Positions 1 through 11,235 of a stretch of DNA of 64,000 nt are shown piece by piece. The position numbers and the translations under genes are program-made. Source of the DNA: Mycobacterium paraense (GTDB lineage: Bacteria > Actinomycetota > Actinomycetes > Mycobacteriales > Mycobacteriaceae). The notes below the pieces were generated by a model. That model saw only the letters and a program-made list of their open reading frames with translations, was not told where the DNA came from and searched no databases. The DNA lies in the NCBI RefSeq assembly GCF_002101815.1, contig NZ_LQPM01000023.1, forward strand, positions 207,459 to 271,458. Direction: 5' to 3'. Position 1 is the first letter of the stretch. Every line of letters starts with the position of its first letter.

Positions 1-535
1 TGTAGACGTCGGCGGCCAACAGCACCGAGTACGGGCCGTCGACGCCGGCCAGCCGGAGGCCGGTCAGCGCATGCGAGATGGCGTCGGGCATGTCGCGGGG
101 ATCCTCGGGCAGCTTCAACGGCGCATTGGAGCTGCAGCTGCGGATGCCGTCGATCGACCCCGCCGCGTAGCCCTCGAAGATGGCGCGGTCCTCCACGAAC
201 GCCAGCTTTTTGGCCGCGGCTTTGACGGGGTCCCAGTCGGAGTCCTGCGCGCCACGCTCCACGTTGTCGATCTCGTACCGGGACAGGGTGAACGGAACCC
301 GCAGGCGGACAAGGGGTTTGCTGGCCCGCAGGTGGGCCTCCACACCGTCGGTGGGCGCCTCGACGTCGAGCAGCCGGCCGGTGCTGACCGCCGCGGTGAC
401 CGGTCCGCCGGGGTCGCTGACGTCGACGACGCGCCGCCCCGCGATGTGCCGCTTGAAGGTTCGGGTGGCCTCCAATTCAATTTCGGCCCAGGCGACCTCG
501 GTGACCGGTGCCAGGTCGCGGTAGAGGTTGTTCAT
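1..535 (-). CDS. enc: Encapsulin nanocompartment shell protein (linocin/CFP29 family), 3' end missing
   Basis: The first 178 codons encode the N-terminal half of an encapsulin, the HK97-fold protein that assembles into a hollow shell in the cytoplasm. Translation begins MNNLYRDLAPVTEVAW, followed by the family's E-loop region with LEATRTFKRHIAGRR; this start is characteristic of the mycobacterial CFP29 (Rv0798c) protein. The ATG at 535 overlaps the TGA of the upstream peroxidase gene (ATGA), so the two are translationally coupled, and that neighbour carries a typical encapsulation tail. The C-terminal part of the protein lies outside the window. Family assignment is firm; only completeness is unknown. 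Confidence 0.93.
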   Translation of the reverse strand, partial: MNNLYRDLAPVTEVAWAEIELEATRTFKRHIAGRRVVDVSDPGGPVTAAVSTGRLLDVEAPTDGVEAHLRASKPLVRLRVPFTLSRYEIDNVERGAQDSDWDPVKAAAKKLAFVEDRAIFEGYAAGSIDGIRSCSSNAPLKLPEDPRDMPDAISHALTGLRLAGVDGPYSVLLAADVY

Positions 536-1551
536 CGAGTGGTTCCTTTCAGGCTGCCGATCGCGAGTGAGCCGTCATCAAATACTGGTGTGCCCAGCCG
601 CGCCGTTACCGGCTTGGCCGGCAACGGCGGTGGGTCGTCGAGGAAGTCGACGGTGGGGGAGAAGAATATTCCGCCGGTGATCGCGGTCGAGAAGTCCAGG
701 ATGCGGTCGGTGTTGCCGGGCGGATCGCCGAGGAACATGTTCTCCAGCATCTGCTCGGTGACCCCCGGCCTCCGCGAATACCCGATGAAGTAGGTGCCGT
801 ATTCGCCCTTGCCCAGTTCACCGAAGGGCATGTTGTGCCGCACGATCTTCAGCTCGGTGCCGTCGTCGTCGGTGATGACGTTGAGGGCGATGTGGGCGTT
901 GGCCGGCTTGTCGTCGTCACCCAATTCGATGTCGTCCAGCTTGGTCCGGCCGATCACCAGTTCCTGCTCGGTCGCCGACAGCGCGTTCCACGCCGACATG
1001 TCGTGGACGTACTTCTGCACGTGCACGTAGCACGAGCCGGCGAAGTCGGGGTCCTCCTCACCGATGGTGGTGGCGCTGACGGCCAGTGGGCCGTCGGGAT
1101 TTTCGGTGCCGTCGACGAACCCCAGCAGGTCGCGGTTGTCGAAGTACCGGAACCCGTGCACCTCGTCGACGACGGTGACCGCGCCGGCCATCGCCCGCAG
1201 GATGCGGTCGGCCAATTCGAAACAGACGTCCAGGCTCTCGGCTCGGATGTGCAGCAAGAGATCGCCGGGGGTGGCCGGAGCCGTGTGGCGGGGGCCGTTG
1301 AGCGCGATGAAGGGATGCAATTCGGCGGGGCGCGGCCCGGAAAACAGGCGATCCCAGGCGTCGGATCCGATCGAGGCGATCGCCGACAACCGTTTCGGCG
1401 GCTCGCGGAAACCGATCGCGCGGACCAACCCGGAGATCTCCGGCAGCGCGTCGTGCACCGTCGCCTCCCCGCCGTCGTCGATGGTGACAACGAGAAAGAT
1501 CGCGGCGGGCGTCAACGGCTGCAGGATGGGTTGTGGCTGGACCGGAGGCAC
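532..1551 (-). CDS. DyP-type heme peroxidase, encapsulin cargo
   Basis: This is a dye-decolorising peroxidase of the Rv0799c type, which uses heme and H2O2 to oxidise organic substrates inside the encapsulin shell. The DyP signature GFVDGTENP and the heme-ligand segment IVRHNMPFG are present. The protein ends GSLAIGSLKGTTR, which matches the LxIGSLKG cargo-loading peptide recognised by encapsulin. The encapsulin gene follows with a 4-base overlap. I chose GTG at 1551, giving a start just before PVQPQPILQPLTPAA, because homologues begin there. An upstream ATG at 1593 is in frame but would overlap the divergent aminopeptidase leader. Confidence 0.92.
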   Translation of the reverse strand: MPPVQPQPILQPLTPAAIFLVVTIDDGGEATVHDALPEISGLVRAIGFREPPKRLSAIASIGSDAWDRLFSGPRPAELHPFIALNGPRHTAPATPGDLLLHIRAESLDVCFELADRILRAMAGAVTVVDEVHGFRYFDNRDLLGFVDGTENPDGPLAVSATTIGEEDPDFAGSCYVHVQKYVHDMSAWNALSATEQELVIGRTKLDDIELGDDDKPANAHIALNVITDDDGTELKIVRHNMPFGELGKGEYGTYFIGYSRRPGVTEQMLENMFLGDPPGNTDRILDFSTAITGGIFFSPTVDFLDDPPPLPAKPVTARLGTPVFDDGSLAIGSLKGTTR

Positions 1552-1603
1552 CCTGGCAACCCTAGCGTGAACTGCTTCGCGCCCGACAGCCATGATGGTA
1601 AAC

Positions 1604-2872
1604 ATGTCGGCCAGCGCCGCAGGCCTCTGCGATTTCATCGACGCGTCCCCGTCGCCGTTTCACGCCTGCGCCACGGCGGCCGCCCGGCTGGCCGAGGCCG
1701 GGTACGCGGAACTCGGCGAGGCCGACCGCTGGCCGGAGCAACCCGGCCGCTACTTCATCGTGCGCGCCGGGTCGCTGGTCGCCTGGAATTCCGAGGGGAC
1801 CGAGGGGCCCTTCCGGATCGTCGGCGCCCACAACGACAGCCCGAACCTGCGGGTCAAGCAGCATCCGGACCGGCTGGTCGCCGGTTGGCGGGTGGTGGCG
1901 CTGGAGCCCTACGGGGGCGCGTGGCTGAACTCCTGGCTGGACCGCGACCTGGGCGTCAGCGGGCGGCTGGCGGTGCGGGACGGAAACGGGATCGGCCATC
2001 GGCTGGTCCGGATCGACGACCCGATCCTGCGGGTGCCGCAGCTGGCGATCCACCTGGCCGAGGACCGCAAGTCGGTGACGCTCGACCCGCAGCGACACGT
2101 CAACGCGGTCTGGGGCGTTGGGGAACAACGGGGTTCGTTCATCGACTACGTCGCCGAGCGGGCCGCAGTGGCGACGGCCGACGTGTTGTCCGTCGACCTG
2201 ATGACGCACGATCTGACCCCGTCGGCGTTGATCGGGGCGTTGGACAAGGGAACAGCGGACCTGCTGAGCGCGCCCCGGCTGGACAACCAGGCCAGCTGCT
2301 ACGCGGGCATAGAAGCGCTGCTGGACGCCGAGCCGCGGGGCTTCGTGCCGGTGCTGGTGCTCTTCGATCACGAGGAGGTCGGATCCACCTCCGACCGCGG
2401 CGCCCAGTCCAACCTGCTGGGCACCGTCCTGGAGCGGATCGTGCTGGCCGCGGGCGGCACGCGGGAGGACTTTCTGCGCCGGCTGCCGGCGTCGCTGCTG
2501 GCTTCGGCCGACATGGCGCACGCCACCCACCCCAACTATCCGGAGCGGCACGAGCCCGGTCACCTGATCGAGGTCAACGCGGGGCCGGTGCTCAAGGTGC
2601 ATCCCAATCTGCGCTATGCCACCGACGCGGGCACCGCCGCGGCGTTCGAGCTGGCCTGCCGGCAGGCCGGGGTCGGGCTGCAACGCTACGAGCACCGCGC
2701 GGACCTGCCGTGCGGATCGACGATCGGGCCGCTGGCCGCCGCCCGCACCGGCATCCCCACCGTCGATGTCGGCGCGCCGCAGCTGGCGATGCACTCCGCG
2801 CGGGAGCTGATGGGTGCGCACGATGTGGCCGCCTATTCGGCGGCGCTGCAAGCTTTTCTGTCGCCCCGCTGA
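1604..2872 (+). CDS. pepC: M18 family aminopeptidase
   Basis: A zinc aminopeptidase of family M18 (Rv0800 type), about 422 residues, that removes N-terminal residues from cytosolic peptides. The metal-site segments HNDSPNLRVKQ near the N-terminus and DHEEVGSTSDRGAQS in the centre are intact, and the C-terminal GAPQLAMHSARELMG supplies the last histidine ligand. Three in-frame ATGs lie at 1592, 1595 and 1604. I chose 1604 (MSASAAGLCDFIDASPSPFH) because the homologue starts about six residues before GLC. The gene is divergent from the DyP-encapsulin pair and followed after 14 bases by a VOC gene on the same strand. Confidence 0.93.
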   Translation: MSASAAGLCDFIDASPSPFHACATAAARLAEAGYAELGEADRWPEQPGRYFIVRAGSLVAWNSEGTEGPFRIVGAHNDSPNLRVKQHPDRLVAGWRVVALEPYGGAWLNSWLDRDLGVSGRLAVRDGNGIGHRLVRIDDPILRVPQLAIHLAEDRKSVTLDPQRHVNAVWGVGEQRGSFIDYVAERAAVATADVLSVDLMTHDLTPSALIGALDKGTADLLSAPRLDNQASCYAGIEALLDAEPRGFVPVLVLFDHEEVGSTSDRGAQSNLLGTVLERIVLAAGGTREDFLRRLPASLLASADMAHATHPNYPERHEPGHLIEVNAGPVLKVHPNLRYATDAGTAAAFELACRQAGVGLQRYEHRADLPCGSTIGPLAAARTGIPTVDVGAPQLAMHSARELMGAHDVAAYSAALQAFLSPR

Positions 2873-2886
2873 CCTACGATCCGGCC

Positions 2887-3234
2887 ATGACGCTAAACGT
2901 AGAAATGGTCACGTTCGACTGCAGCGATCCCGCGGGTCTGGCCGGCTGGTGGGCCGAGCAGTTCGGCGGGACGACGCAGGAGTTGCTCGCCGACGAGTTC
3001 ACCGCGGTGACGTTGGCGGAGGGGCCGAGGCTCGGATTCCAGAAGGTGCCCGACCCCACGCCCGGGAAGAACCGCGTGCACCTCGACTTCAGCGCCGCCG
3101 ACGTGGACGGCGAGGTGGCGCGGCTGACGGCTGCCGGGGCCAACGAGGTCGGCCGGCACAAGTTCGGTGACAACTTCCGCTGGGTGGTGCTGGCCGACCC
3201 CGAGGGCAACGTCTTCTGCGTCGTGGGGCAGTGA
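2887..3234 (+). CDS. VOC (glyoxalase/bleomycin-resistance) superfamily protein
   Basis: A 115-residue single-module VOC protein, the Rv0801 equivalent. It shows the family's beta-alpha-beta pattern, with GLAGWWAEQFGG after strand one, the HLDFSAADVDGEV segment and the terminal LADPEGNVFCVV. The preceding gene ends 14 bases upstream, so the two probably share a transcript. No substrate can be inferred: VOC members include lyases, dioxygenases and binding proteins, and this one resembles those annotated only by fold. Confidence 0.85.
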   Translation: MTLNVEMVTFDCSDPAGLAGWWAEQFGGTTQELLADEFTAVTLAEGPRLGFQKVPDPTPGKNRVHLDFSAADVDGEVARLTAAGANEVGRHKFGDNFRWVVLADPEGNVFCVVGQ

Positions 3235-3252
3235 GCGCGCGCCACGGGCGTT

Positions 3253-3326
3253 GAGTGTGCGTGTGGGGCGGGAAAATCGCGCAGATCCCGCCCCGGCCGC
3301 ACGCCCAAAGCCGCGGGCGCACACTC
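3253..3326. repeat. Nested palindromic element between convergent genes
   Basis: The outer arms GAGTGTGCG (3253-3261) and CGCACACTC (3318-3326) are perfect complements. An inner hairpin is formed by GGGGCGGGA (3265-3273) and TCCCGCCCC (3286-3294), also perfect. It sits between the stops of two convergent genes, so a bidirectional terminator role is likely. It contains GGCGGGAAAATCGC, which recurs in a second palindrome at 50864-50915, pointing to a dispersed repeat family. Confidence 0.6.
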
Positions 3327-3338
3327 GAGCCGCGCCGC

Positions 3339-3734
3339 TCAGCCCTTGGTGAGGAAAAGCGGGTCGTAGCGGATGACGTTCTCCACGACGATCCCGTCGC
3401 GGGTGCGGACCCGGTCGATTCCGCGGATTTCGAACGGCCCGTCGGGGCCGGTGCCCCGGCCGACGTAGTGCAAAAACACCAGCTCCTCGCCCTCGGCGGG
3501 GCCGGGCACGGTGGCGCTGTCGATGACCTCCAGCGTCAAATCCGGTGCGGCGTCGAGTATTTCGGCGATCTTGGCCGTGTAGGGTTCGATGCCCCGGACC
3601 GGCTCGGGGTCGCCCGGCCAGTAGCCCACGATGTCGTCGGCCAGGATTTCGAAGCCGCGCGACATGGTGGGCGCGGCCCAATACGCCGCGAACACCTCGG
3701 CGCTGAATTTCGGGGCGGATTGGACGTCGGTCAT
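3339..3734 (-). CDS. SnoaL/NTF2-like fold protein
   Basis: A 131-residue protein with the alpha+beta-barrel pattern of the SnoaL-like/NTF2 family: an N-terminal helix (FSAEVFAAYWAAPTMSRGF), a YWPGDPEPVRGIEPY strand-turn, then strands ending IVVENVIRYDPLFL. I chose the ATG at 3734 because GAGGAGAA lies seven bases upstream; a longer in-frame extension to 3830 has no such site. The divergent neighbour is an XRE-family regulator whose start is 125 bases away, so it may control this gene. Catalytic function unknown. Confidence 0.8.
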   Translation of the reverse strand: MTDVQSAPKFSAEVFAAYWAAPTMSRGFEILADDIVGYWPGDPEPVRGIEPYTAKIAEILDAAPDLTLEVIDSATVPGPAEGEELVFLHYVGRGTGPDGPFEIRGIDRVRTRDGIVVENVIRYDPLFLTKG

Positions 3735-3859
3735 CGGTTCTCCTCGGGTCGGGCGCTCCGGTCGAGCGCGTTGTCCCAAGCGTGTCGCGGTGGCGTGCGG
3801 CGGCACAATTACCTCCGAGGTCATCGCCACGGGTACGCGGGCGTGGTTACCGTGGCTTC

Positions 3860-4648
3860 GTGAGCCACGCGGCGGTAGGCGCGCTGTTGCGCGAATGGCG
3901 GGAGCGCCGACGGGTCAGTCAGCTCGACCTGTCGCTGGCCGTGGGCGTGTCGGCGCGGCACCTGAGCTTCATCGAAACCGGGCGTTCGCGCCCTAGCCCC
4001 GAGATGGTGCTCGCCCTCGCCGAGGGCCTCGAGGTTCCGCTGCGGGAGCGCAACACGCTGCTGCTCGCGGCCGGGTTCGCGCCCCGCTACCAGTCGCGGT
4101 CGCTGGAGGATGCCGCGCTGTCCCCGGCGCGCGACGCGGTGCAGCGCCTCCTCGACGCCCACGACCCGTACCCCGGCATCGTAATCGACCGGTGCTGGAA
4201 CATCGTGGGCGCCAATGCCGCGGCGTCGGCGCTCACCGCGGGTCTGCCCGACGATCTGCTCGGCCCGCCCGCCAACGTCTATCGGCTTTCGCTGCACCCC
4301 GACGGCCTCGCCGGGCGGACCCTGAACTTCCCAGAATGGGCGGGCTACCTGCTGCACCAGTTGCGGCGCACGATCGCGCTCACCGGCGACCCGGGGTTGC
4401 AGGCGCTCGACGAGGAGGTGCGCGGGTATCCGGGCGTGGCGGGCGCCGCCAGGGCGTGGCGCTCGCCGGCCGATGCCTCCTCGCTGCTCGTTCCGTTCGA
4501 GCTCGACGCGGGCGGCGGGAAACGGGTGTCGATGTTCACGACGCTGACGACGTTCGGGACGCCGCTCGACGTCACGCTCGCCGAGCTCGCGGTCGAGCTG
4601 TTCTATCCGGCCGACGCCGAAAGCGCCAGCCTGCTGCGCGGCAGGTAG
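3860..4648 (+). CDS. XRE-family transcriptional regulator with MmyB-like ligand domain
   Basis: A 262-residue DNA-binding protein. An N-terminal helix-turn-helix (residues about 8-65) contains RVSQLDLSLAVGVSARHLSF and IETGRSRPSPEMVLALAEGL, typical of XRE/Cro. The rest matches the MmyB-like ligand-binding domain (PYPGIVIDRCWNIVGANAAA), a PAS-like fold reported to bind fatty acids in the family. The start is the GTG at 3860 (VSHAAVG). It is divergent from the SnoaL-like gene, its likely target, and lies 18 bases before purL. Confidence 0.87.
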   Translation: MSHAAVGALLREWRERRRVSQLDLSLAVGVSARHLSFIETGRSRPSPEMVLALAEGLEVPLRERNTLLLAAGFAPRYQSRSLEDAALSPARDAVQRLLDAHDPYPGIVIDRCWNIVGANAAASALTAGLPDDLLGPPANVYRLSLHPDGLAGRTLNFPEWAGYLLHQLRRTIALTGDPGLQALDEEVRGYPGVAGAARAWRSPADASSLLVPFELDAGGGKRVSMFTTLTTFGTPLDVTLAELAVELFYPADAESASLLRGR

Positions 4649-4666
4649 CGCTCTTACACTGTTCGG

Positions 4667-6967
<2,301 letters not shown>

Positions 6968-7006
6968 CTCTGCGCTGACGGCGCGGGCTACCCGCACTTC
7001 TTCGCC

Positions 7007-7627
7007 ATGAACGCAGAGTCAACCGCAACGCGCGACGCGCTGGCCTTAGCAGCCGGCCTGGTCGGCTGGAGCTTTGTGAGCCCGCGGCTGCCGCCCGCCT
7101 GGCGCGTCACCCTGCAGGCTGCCGTGGGCGCGCTGCTGACCCGCGCCACCCGCGCGCCGCTGGGCCTGCGCCCGCCGCGGCTGTGGGCGGGGGCACGGTT
7201 GGGATCGGTGGCCGGTGTGGGCGTCGCGGGCGCGATCGCCGCCACGACCGCGCTGCCCGCGGTGCGAACCGCGATGGCCGCCCGCGAGCCACCGGCAGCC
7301 GCCCCCGCATGGCTGCTGTTGCGCATTCCCATCGGCACCGTCTGGGCCGAGGAGGCCACCTTCCGCGCCGCACTGGCCGGCGCGGGTGCCCGAGCCTTCG
7401 GACGGCCCGGCGGACGGCTGCTGCAGGCCGCGGCGTTTGGCCTATCCCACATCCCGGACGCGCGGGCGACGGGTCAGCCCGTGACCGCCACCGTGCTGGT
7501 CACCGGAATCGCCGGGTGGGCGTTCGGCTGGCTGGCCGATCGCTCCGGCAGCCTCGCCGCGCCGATGCTGGCGCACCTGGCGCTCAACGAGGCCGGCGCT
7601 GTCGCCGCGCTGACCGTGCGACCCTAG
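7007..7627 (+). CDS. CPBP-family intramembrane metalloprotease (Rv0804 type)
   Basis: A 206-residue hydrophobic protein with several membrane segments. It carries the CPBP (Abi/CAAX-like) signature: EEATFRA at residues 115-121, the second motif FGLSHIP with His148, and HLALNE with His190 and Asn194. These residues form the metal and catalytic site of the family. In mycobacteria the substrate is unknown. The gene begins 40 bases after purL and ends five bases before the SCP-like gene, consistent with one transcript across the purine block. Confidence 0.87.
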   Translation: MNAESTATRDALALAAGLVGWSFVSPRLPPAWRVTLQAAVGALLTRATRAPLGLRPPRLWAGARLGSVAGVGVAGAIAATTALPAVRTAMAAREPPAAAPAWLLLRIPIGTVWAEEATFRAALAGAGARAFGRPGGRLLQAAAFGLSHIPDARATGQPVTATVLVTGIAGWAFGWLADRSGSLAAPMLAHLALNEAGAVAALTVRP

Positions 7628-7631
7628 GGGC

Positions 7632-8033
7632 ATGGCCGCCCGCCAACCACCCGATCGGGCAAAGACCCGTCAGGCGGTGCTGGCCGTAGTGGACTGGTTG
7701 CGCGACGAATCGCGCGCGGCGCCCGACCGGGACGCCCTGGCGGCCGCGGTCCGGCTCACGGCGCGCACGCTGGCGACGATCGCGCCCGGCGCCAGCGTCG
7801 AGGTCCGGGTCCCGCCTTTTGCCGCCGTCCAGTGCGTCGCGGGACCCCGCCACACCCGCGGCACACCACCGAACGTCGTGGAGGCCGACCCGCGCACCTG
7901 GCTGCTGCTGGCCACCGGCCTGGTGTCGCTCGAGGAGGCTAAGACCGCCGGGGCGCTGACGCTGTCGGGCTCCCGGGCGGGTGAGATCGGCCACTGGCTG
8001 CCCTTGTTCGACGTGGGCGAAATACAAGTCTGA
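7632..8033 (+). CDS. Sterol-carrier-like conserved protein (Rv0807 type)
   Basis: A 133-residue conserved actinobacterial protein of the 'bacterial SCP orthologue' type. It has an N-terminal helix (KTRQAVLAVVDWLRDES), an acidic-basic middle with VEVRVPPFAAVQCVAGPRH, and the terminal segment TWLLLATGLVSLEEAKTAG seen in sterol-carrier-like folds. It lies between the CPBP protease and purF on the same strand, as Rv0807 does in M. tuberculosis. Ligand and role are not known. Confidence 0.82.
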   Translation: MAARQPPDRAKTRQAVLAVVDWLRDESRAAPDRDALAAAVRLTARTLATIAPGASVEVRVPPFAAVQCVAGPRHTRGTPPNVVEADPRTWLLLATGLVSLEEAKTAGALTLSGSRAGEIGHWLPLFDVGEIQV

Positions 8034-8159
8034 ACTGCAGGTTTAGGGTTGTGCGGTGCATTTTTCGGTGCGCAACACGCCCGACGGATTGGGCGCGCCG
8101 CCCGACCGGGCCGTAGACTCCGTTACGTCACCAATCGTTCGCCAGGGAGCCGCCGAACC

Positions 8160-9695
8160 GTGACCGTCGCTGGAGCCGAAGCACCCGAGTCGGATTTCAA
8201 TTCCCCCCGTGAAGAGTGCGGCGTATTCGGGGTCTGGGCCCCGGGCGAAGAAGTCGCCAAACTCACCTACTACGGCCTGTACGCGCTGCAGCATCGCGGG
8301 CAGGAAGCCGCGGGCATCGCCGTCGCCGACGGATCCCAGGTGCTGGTCTTCAAAGACCTCGGCCTCGTCAGCCAGGTGTTCGACGAGCAAACGCTGGCCG
8401 CGATGCAGGGCCACGTCGCCATCGGGCACTGCCGCTACTCCACCACGGGCGACACCACGTGGGAGAACGCGCAGCCGGTGTTCCGCAACACCGCCGCCGG
8501 CACCGGGGTTGCGTTGGGGCACAACGGAAATCTGGTCAACACCGCCGACCTCGCCGCGCGTGCCCGCGAGGCGGGCCTGATCGGCACCCGCTGCCCGGCC
8601 CCGGCGACCACCGACTCCGACATCCTGGGCGCGCTGCTGGCCCATGGCGCGGCCGACTCCACGCTGGAACAGGCGGCGCTGGAACTGCTGCCGACCGTGC
8701 GCGGCGCCTTCTGCCTGACCTTCATGGACGAGAACACGCTGTACGCGTGCCGCGATCCCTATGGGGTGCGGCCGCTTTCGCTCGGCCGGCTGGACCGCGG
8801 CTGGGTGGTGGCCTCCGAAACCGCCGCGCTCGACATCGTCGGCGCCTCGTTCGTGCGCGACATCGAGCCGGGCGAGCTGCTGGCCATCGACGCCGACGGC
8901 GTGCGCTCGACGCGGTTCGCCAACCCCGAGCCCAAGGGCTGCGTCTTCGAGTACGTCTACCTGGCCCGCCCGGACAGCACGATCGCGGGCCGGTCGGTGC
9001 ACGCCACCCGCGTCGAGATCGGTCGCCGGCTGGCGCGCGAATGCCCCGTCGAAGCCGACCTGGTGATCGGTGTGCCCGAATCGGGCACCCCGGCCGCCGT
9101 CGGTTACGCCCAGGAGTCCGGCATCCCGTACGGGCAGGGCCTGATGAAGAACGCCTACGTCGGGCGCACCTTCATCCAGCCGTCGCAGACCATCCGCCAG
9201 CTCGGCATCCGGCTGAAGCTCAACCCGCTCAAAGAGGTGATCCGCGGCAAGCGGCTGATCGTCGTCGACGATTCGATCGTGCGGGGCAACACCCAGCGGG
9301 CCCTGCTGCGGATGCTGCGCGAGGCCGGCGCCCTCGAGGTGCACGTGCGCATCGCCTCGCCGCCGGTGAAGTGGCCGTGCTTCTACGGCATCGACTTCCC
9401 GTCGCCGGCCGAGCTGATCGCCAACGCCGTGGAAGACAAAGAGGAGATGCTCGAGGCGGTCCGGCACGCTATCGGTGCCGACACGCTGGGCTACGTCTCG
9501 CTGCGGGGCCTGGTCGCGGCCTCCGAGCAGCCCGCGTCGCGGCTGTGCACCGCCTGCTTCGACGGCAAGTACCCCATCGAGCTGCCCGGCGAAAGCGCGT
9601 TGGGCAAGAACGTCATCGAGCACATGCTCGCCAACGCCGCGCGCGGCGCCGCGTTCGATGACCTGACGCCCGACGAAGTGCCGATTGTGCGCTGA
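8160..9695 (+). CDS. purF: Amidophosphoribosyltransferase PurF
   Basis: PurF makes 5-phosphoribosylamine from PRPP and glutamine, the committed step of purine synthesis. The protein (511 residues from GTG 8160) has a short propeptide ending before Cys20 in REECGVFGV, the N-terminal nucleophile of the glutaminase domain. The PRPP loop VVDDSIVRGNT is in the second half. Cysteines in WPCFYGIDFPS and RLCTACF are placed as the [4Fe-4S] ligands of the Bacillus-type enzyme. GTG 8160 has AGGGAG upstream; a longer frame to 8049 lacks family similarity. Confidence 0.97.
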   Translation: MTVAGAEAPESDFNSPREECGVFGVWAPGEEVAKLTYYGLYALQHRGQEAAGIAVADGSQVLVFKDLGLVSQVFDEQTLAAMQGHVAIGHCRYSTTGDTTWENAQPVFRNTAAGTGVALGHNGNLVNTADLAARAREAGLIGTRCPAPATTDSDILGALLAHGAADSTLEQAALELLPTVRGAFCLTFMDENTLYACRDPYGVRPLSLGRLDRGWVVASETAALDIVGASFVRDIEPGELLAIDADGVRSTRFANPEPKGCVFEYVYLARPDSTIAGRSVHATRVEIGRRLARECPVEADLVIGVPESGTPAAVGYAQESGIPYGQGLMKNAYVGRTFIQPSQTIRQLGIRLKLNPLKEVIRGKRLIVVDDSIVRGNTQRALLRMLREAGALEVHVRIASPPVKWPCFYGIDFPSPAELIANAVEDKEEMLEAVRHAIGADTLGYVSLRGLVAASEQPASRLCTACFDGKYPIELPGESALGKNVIEHMLANAARGAAFDDLTPDEVPIVR

Positions 9696-9766
9696 CGCTA
9701 TGGGTTCGCGTTGCTTGACAGACGCGTGATACCGGCGCGGAGCGCAGCCCGGTAGCCTTTATCGCG

Positions 9767-10861
<1,095 letters not shown>

Positions 10862-10864
10862 CAC

Positions 10865-10900
10865 AAACTGTGCCGATGCTCAGGGCACCGGCACAGTTTT
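10865..10900 (+). terminator. Hairpin terminator after purM
   Basis: An 11-bp perfect stem, AAACTGTGCCG (10865-10875) with CGGCACAGTTT (10889-10899), encloses a 13-base loop and is followed by TTTTAAA. It starts four bases after the purM stop and ends 12 bases before the stop of the convergent DUF3073 gene, so it may act in both directions. Confidence 0.75.
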
Positions 10901-10911
10901 AAATGAGGGAT

Positions 10912-11088
10912 TCAGCGACGCCAGTCGTCGGGGTCGGCCCAAGATTCGTCTTGGCCGTCGTCGCTGGGTTCGTCGGCGGTCGTGCCCGACAGCTCCTGCT
11001 GAAGCCGCTGGAAATCGGTCTGCGGGGAACTGTATTTGAGTTCACGAGCAACCTTGGTCTGCTTTGCCTTAGCCCGGCCGCGGCCCAT
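10912..11088 (-). CDS. Small DUF3073 protein (Rv0810c type)
   Basis: A 58-residue gene found by direct reading of the minus strand. It starts MGRGRAKAKQTKVARELKY, continues with SSPQTDFQRLQQELSG, and ends in an acidic, Trp-containing tail (ESWADPDDWRR). This highly basic head and acidic tail is the DUF3073 pattern, conserved across actinobacteria in this position opposite purM. The function is unknown; the basic head suggests nucleic-acid contact, which is inference. A purine-rich GAGGGGG precedes the ATG. Confidence 0.85.
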   Translation of the reverse strand: MGRGRAKAKQTKVARELKYSSPQTDFQRLQQELSGTTADEPSDDGQDESWADPDDWRR

Positions 11089-11235
11089 GGGGGGACCCCC
11101 TCGCGCAATAACGGAGCGGCCTAACGAGTAGGCGGCTCCGATCTCTTGGTGTCGTTATTGTCCTGCCGACAGTTTACCGTGCCTTACGGTCGGGCGTCGG
11201 TGACCCCTGTCCGCTGTGGCGAACGCCATCGACGA

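Noticed and set aside
835..3234. A 799-codon plus-strand open frame covering DyP, pepC and VOC regions
   Set aside because: Only its last 115 codons (2887-3234) match a family; the rest is the shadow of DyP and pepC in high-GC DNA.
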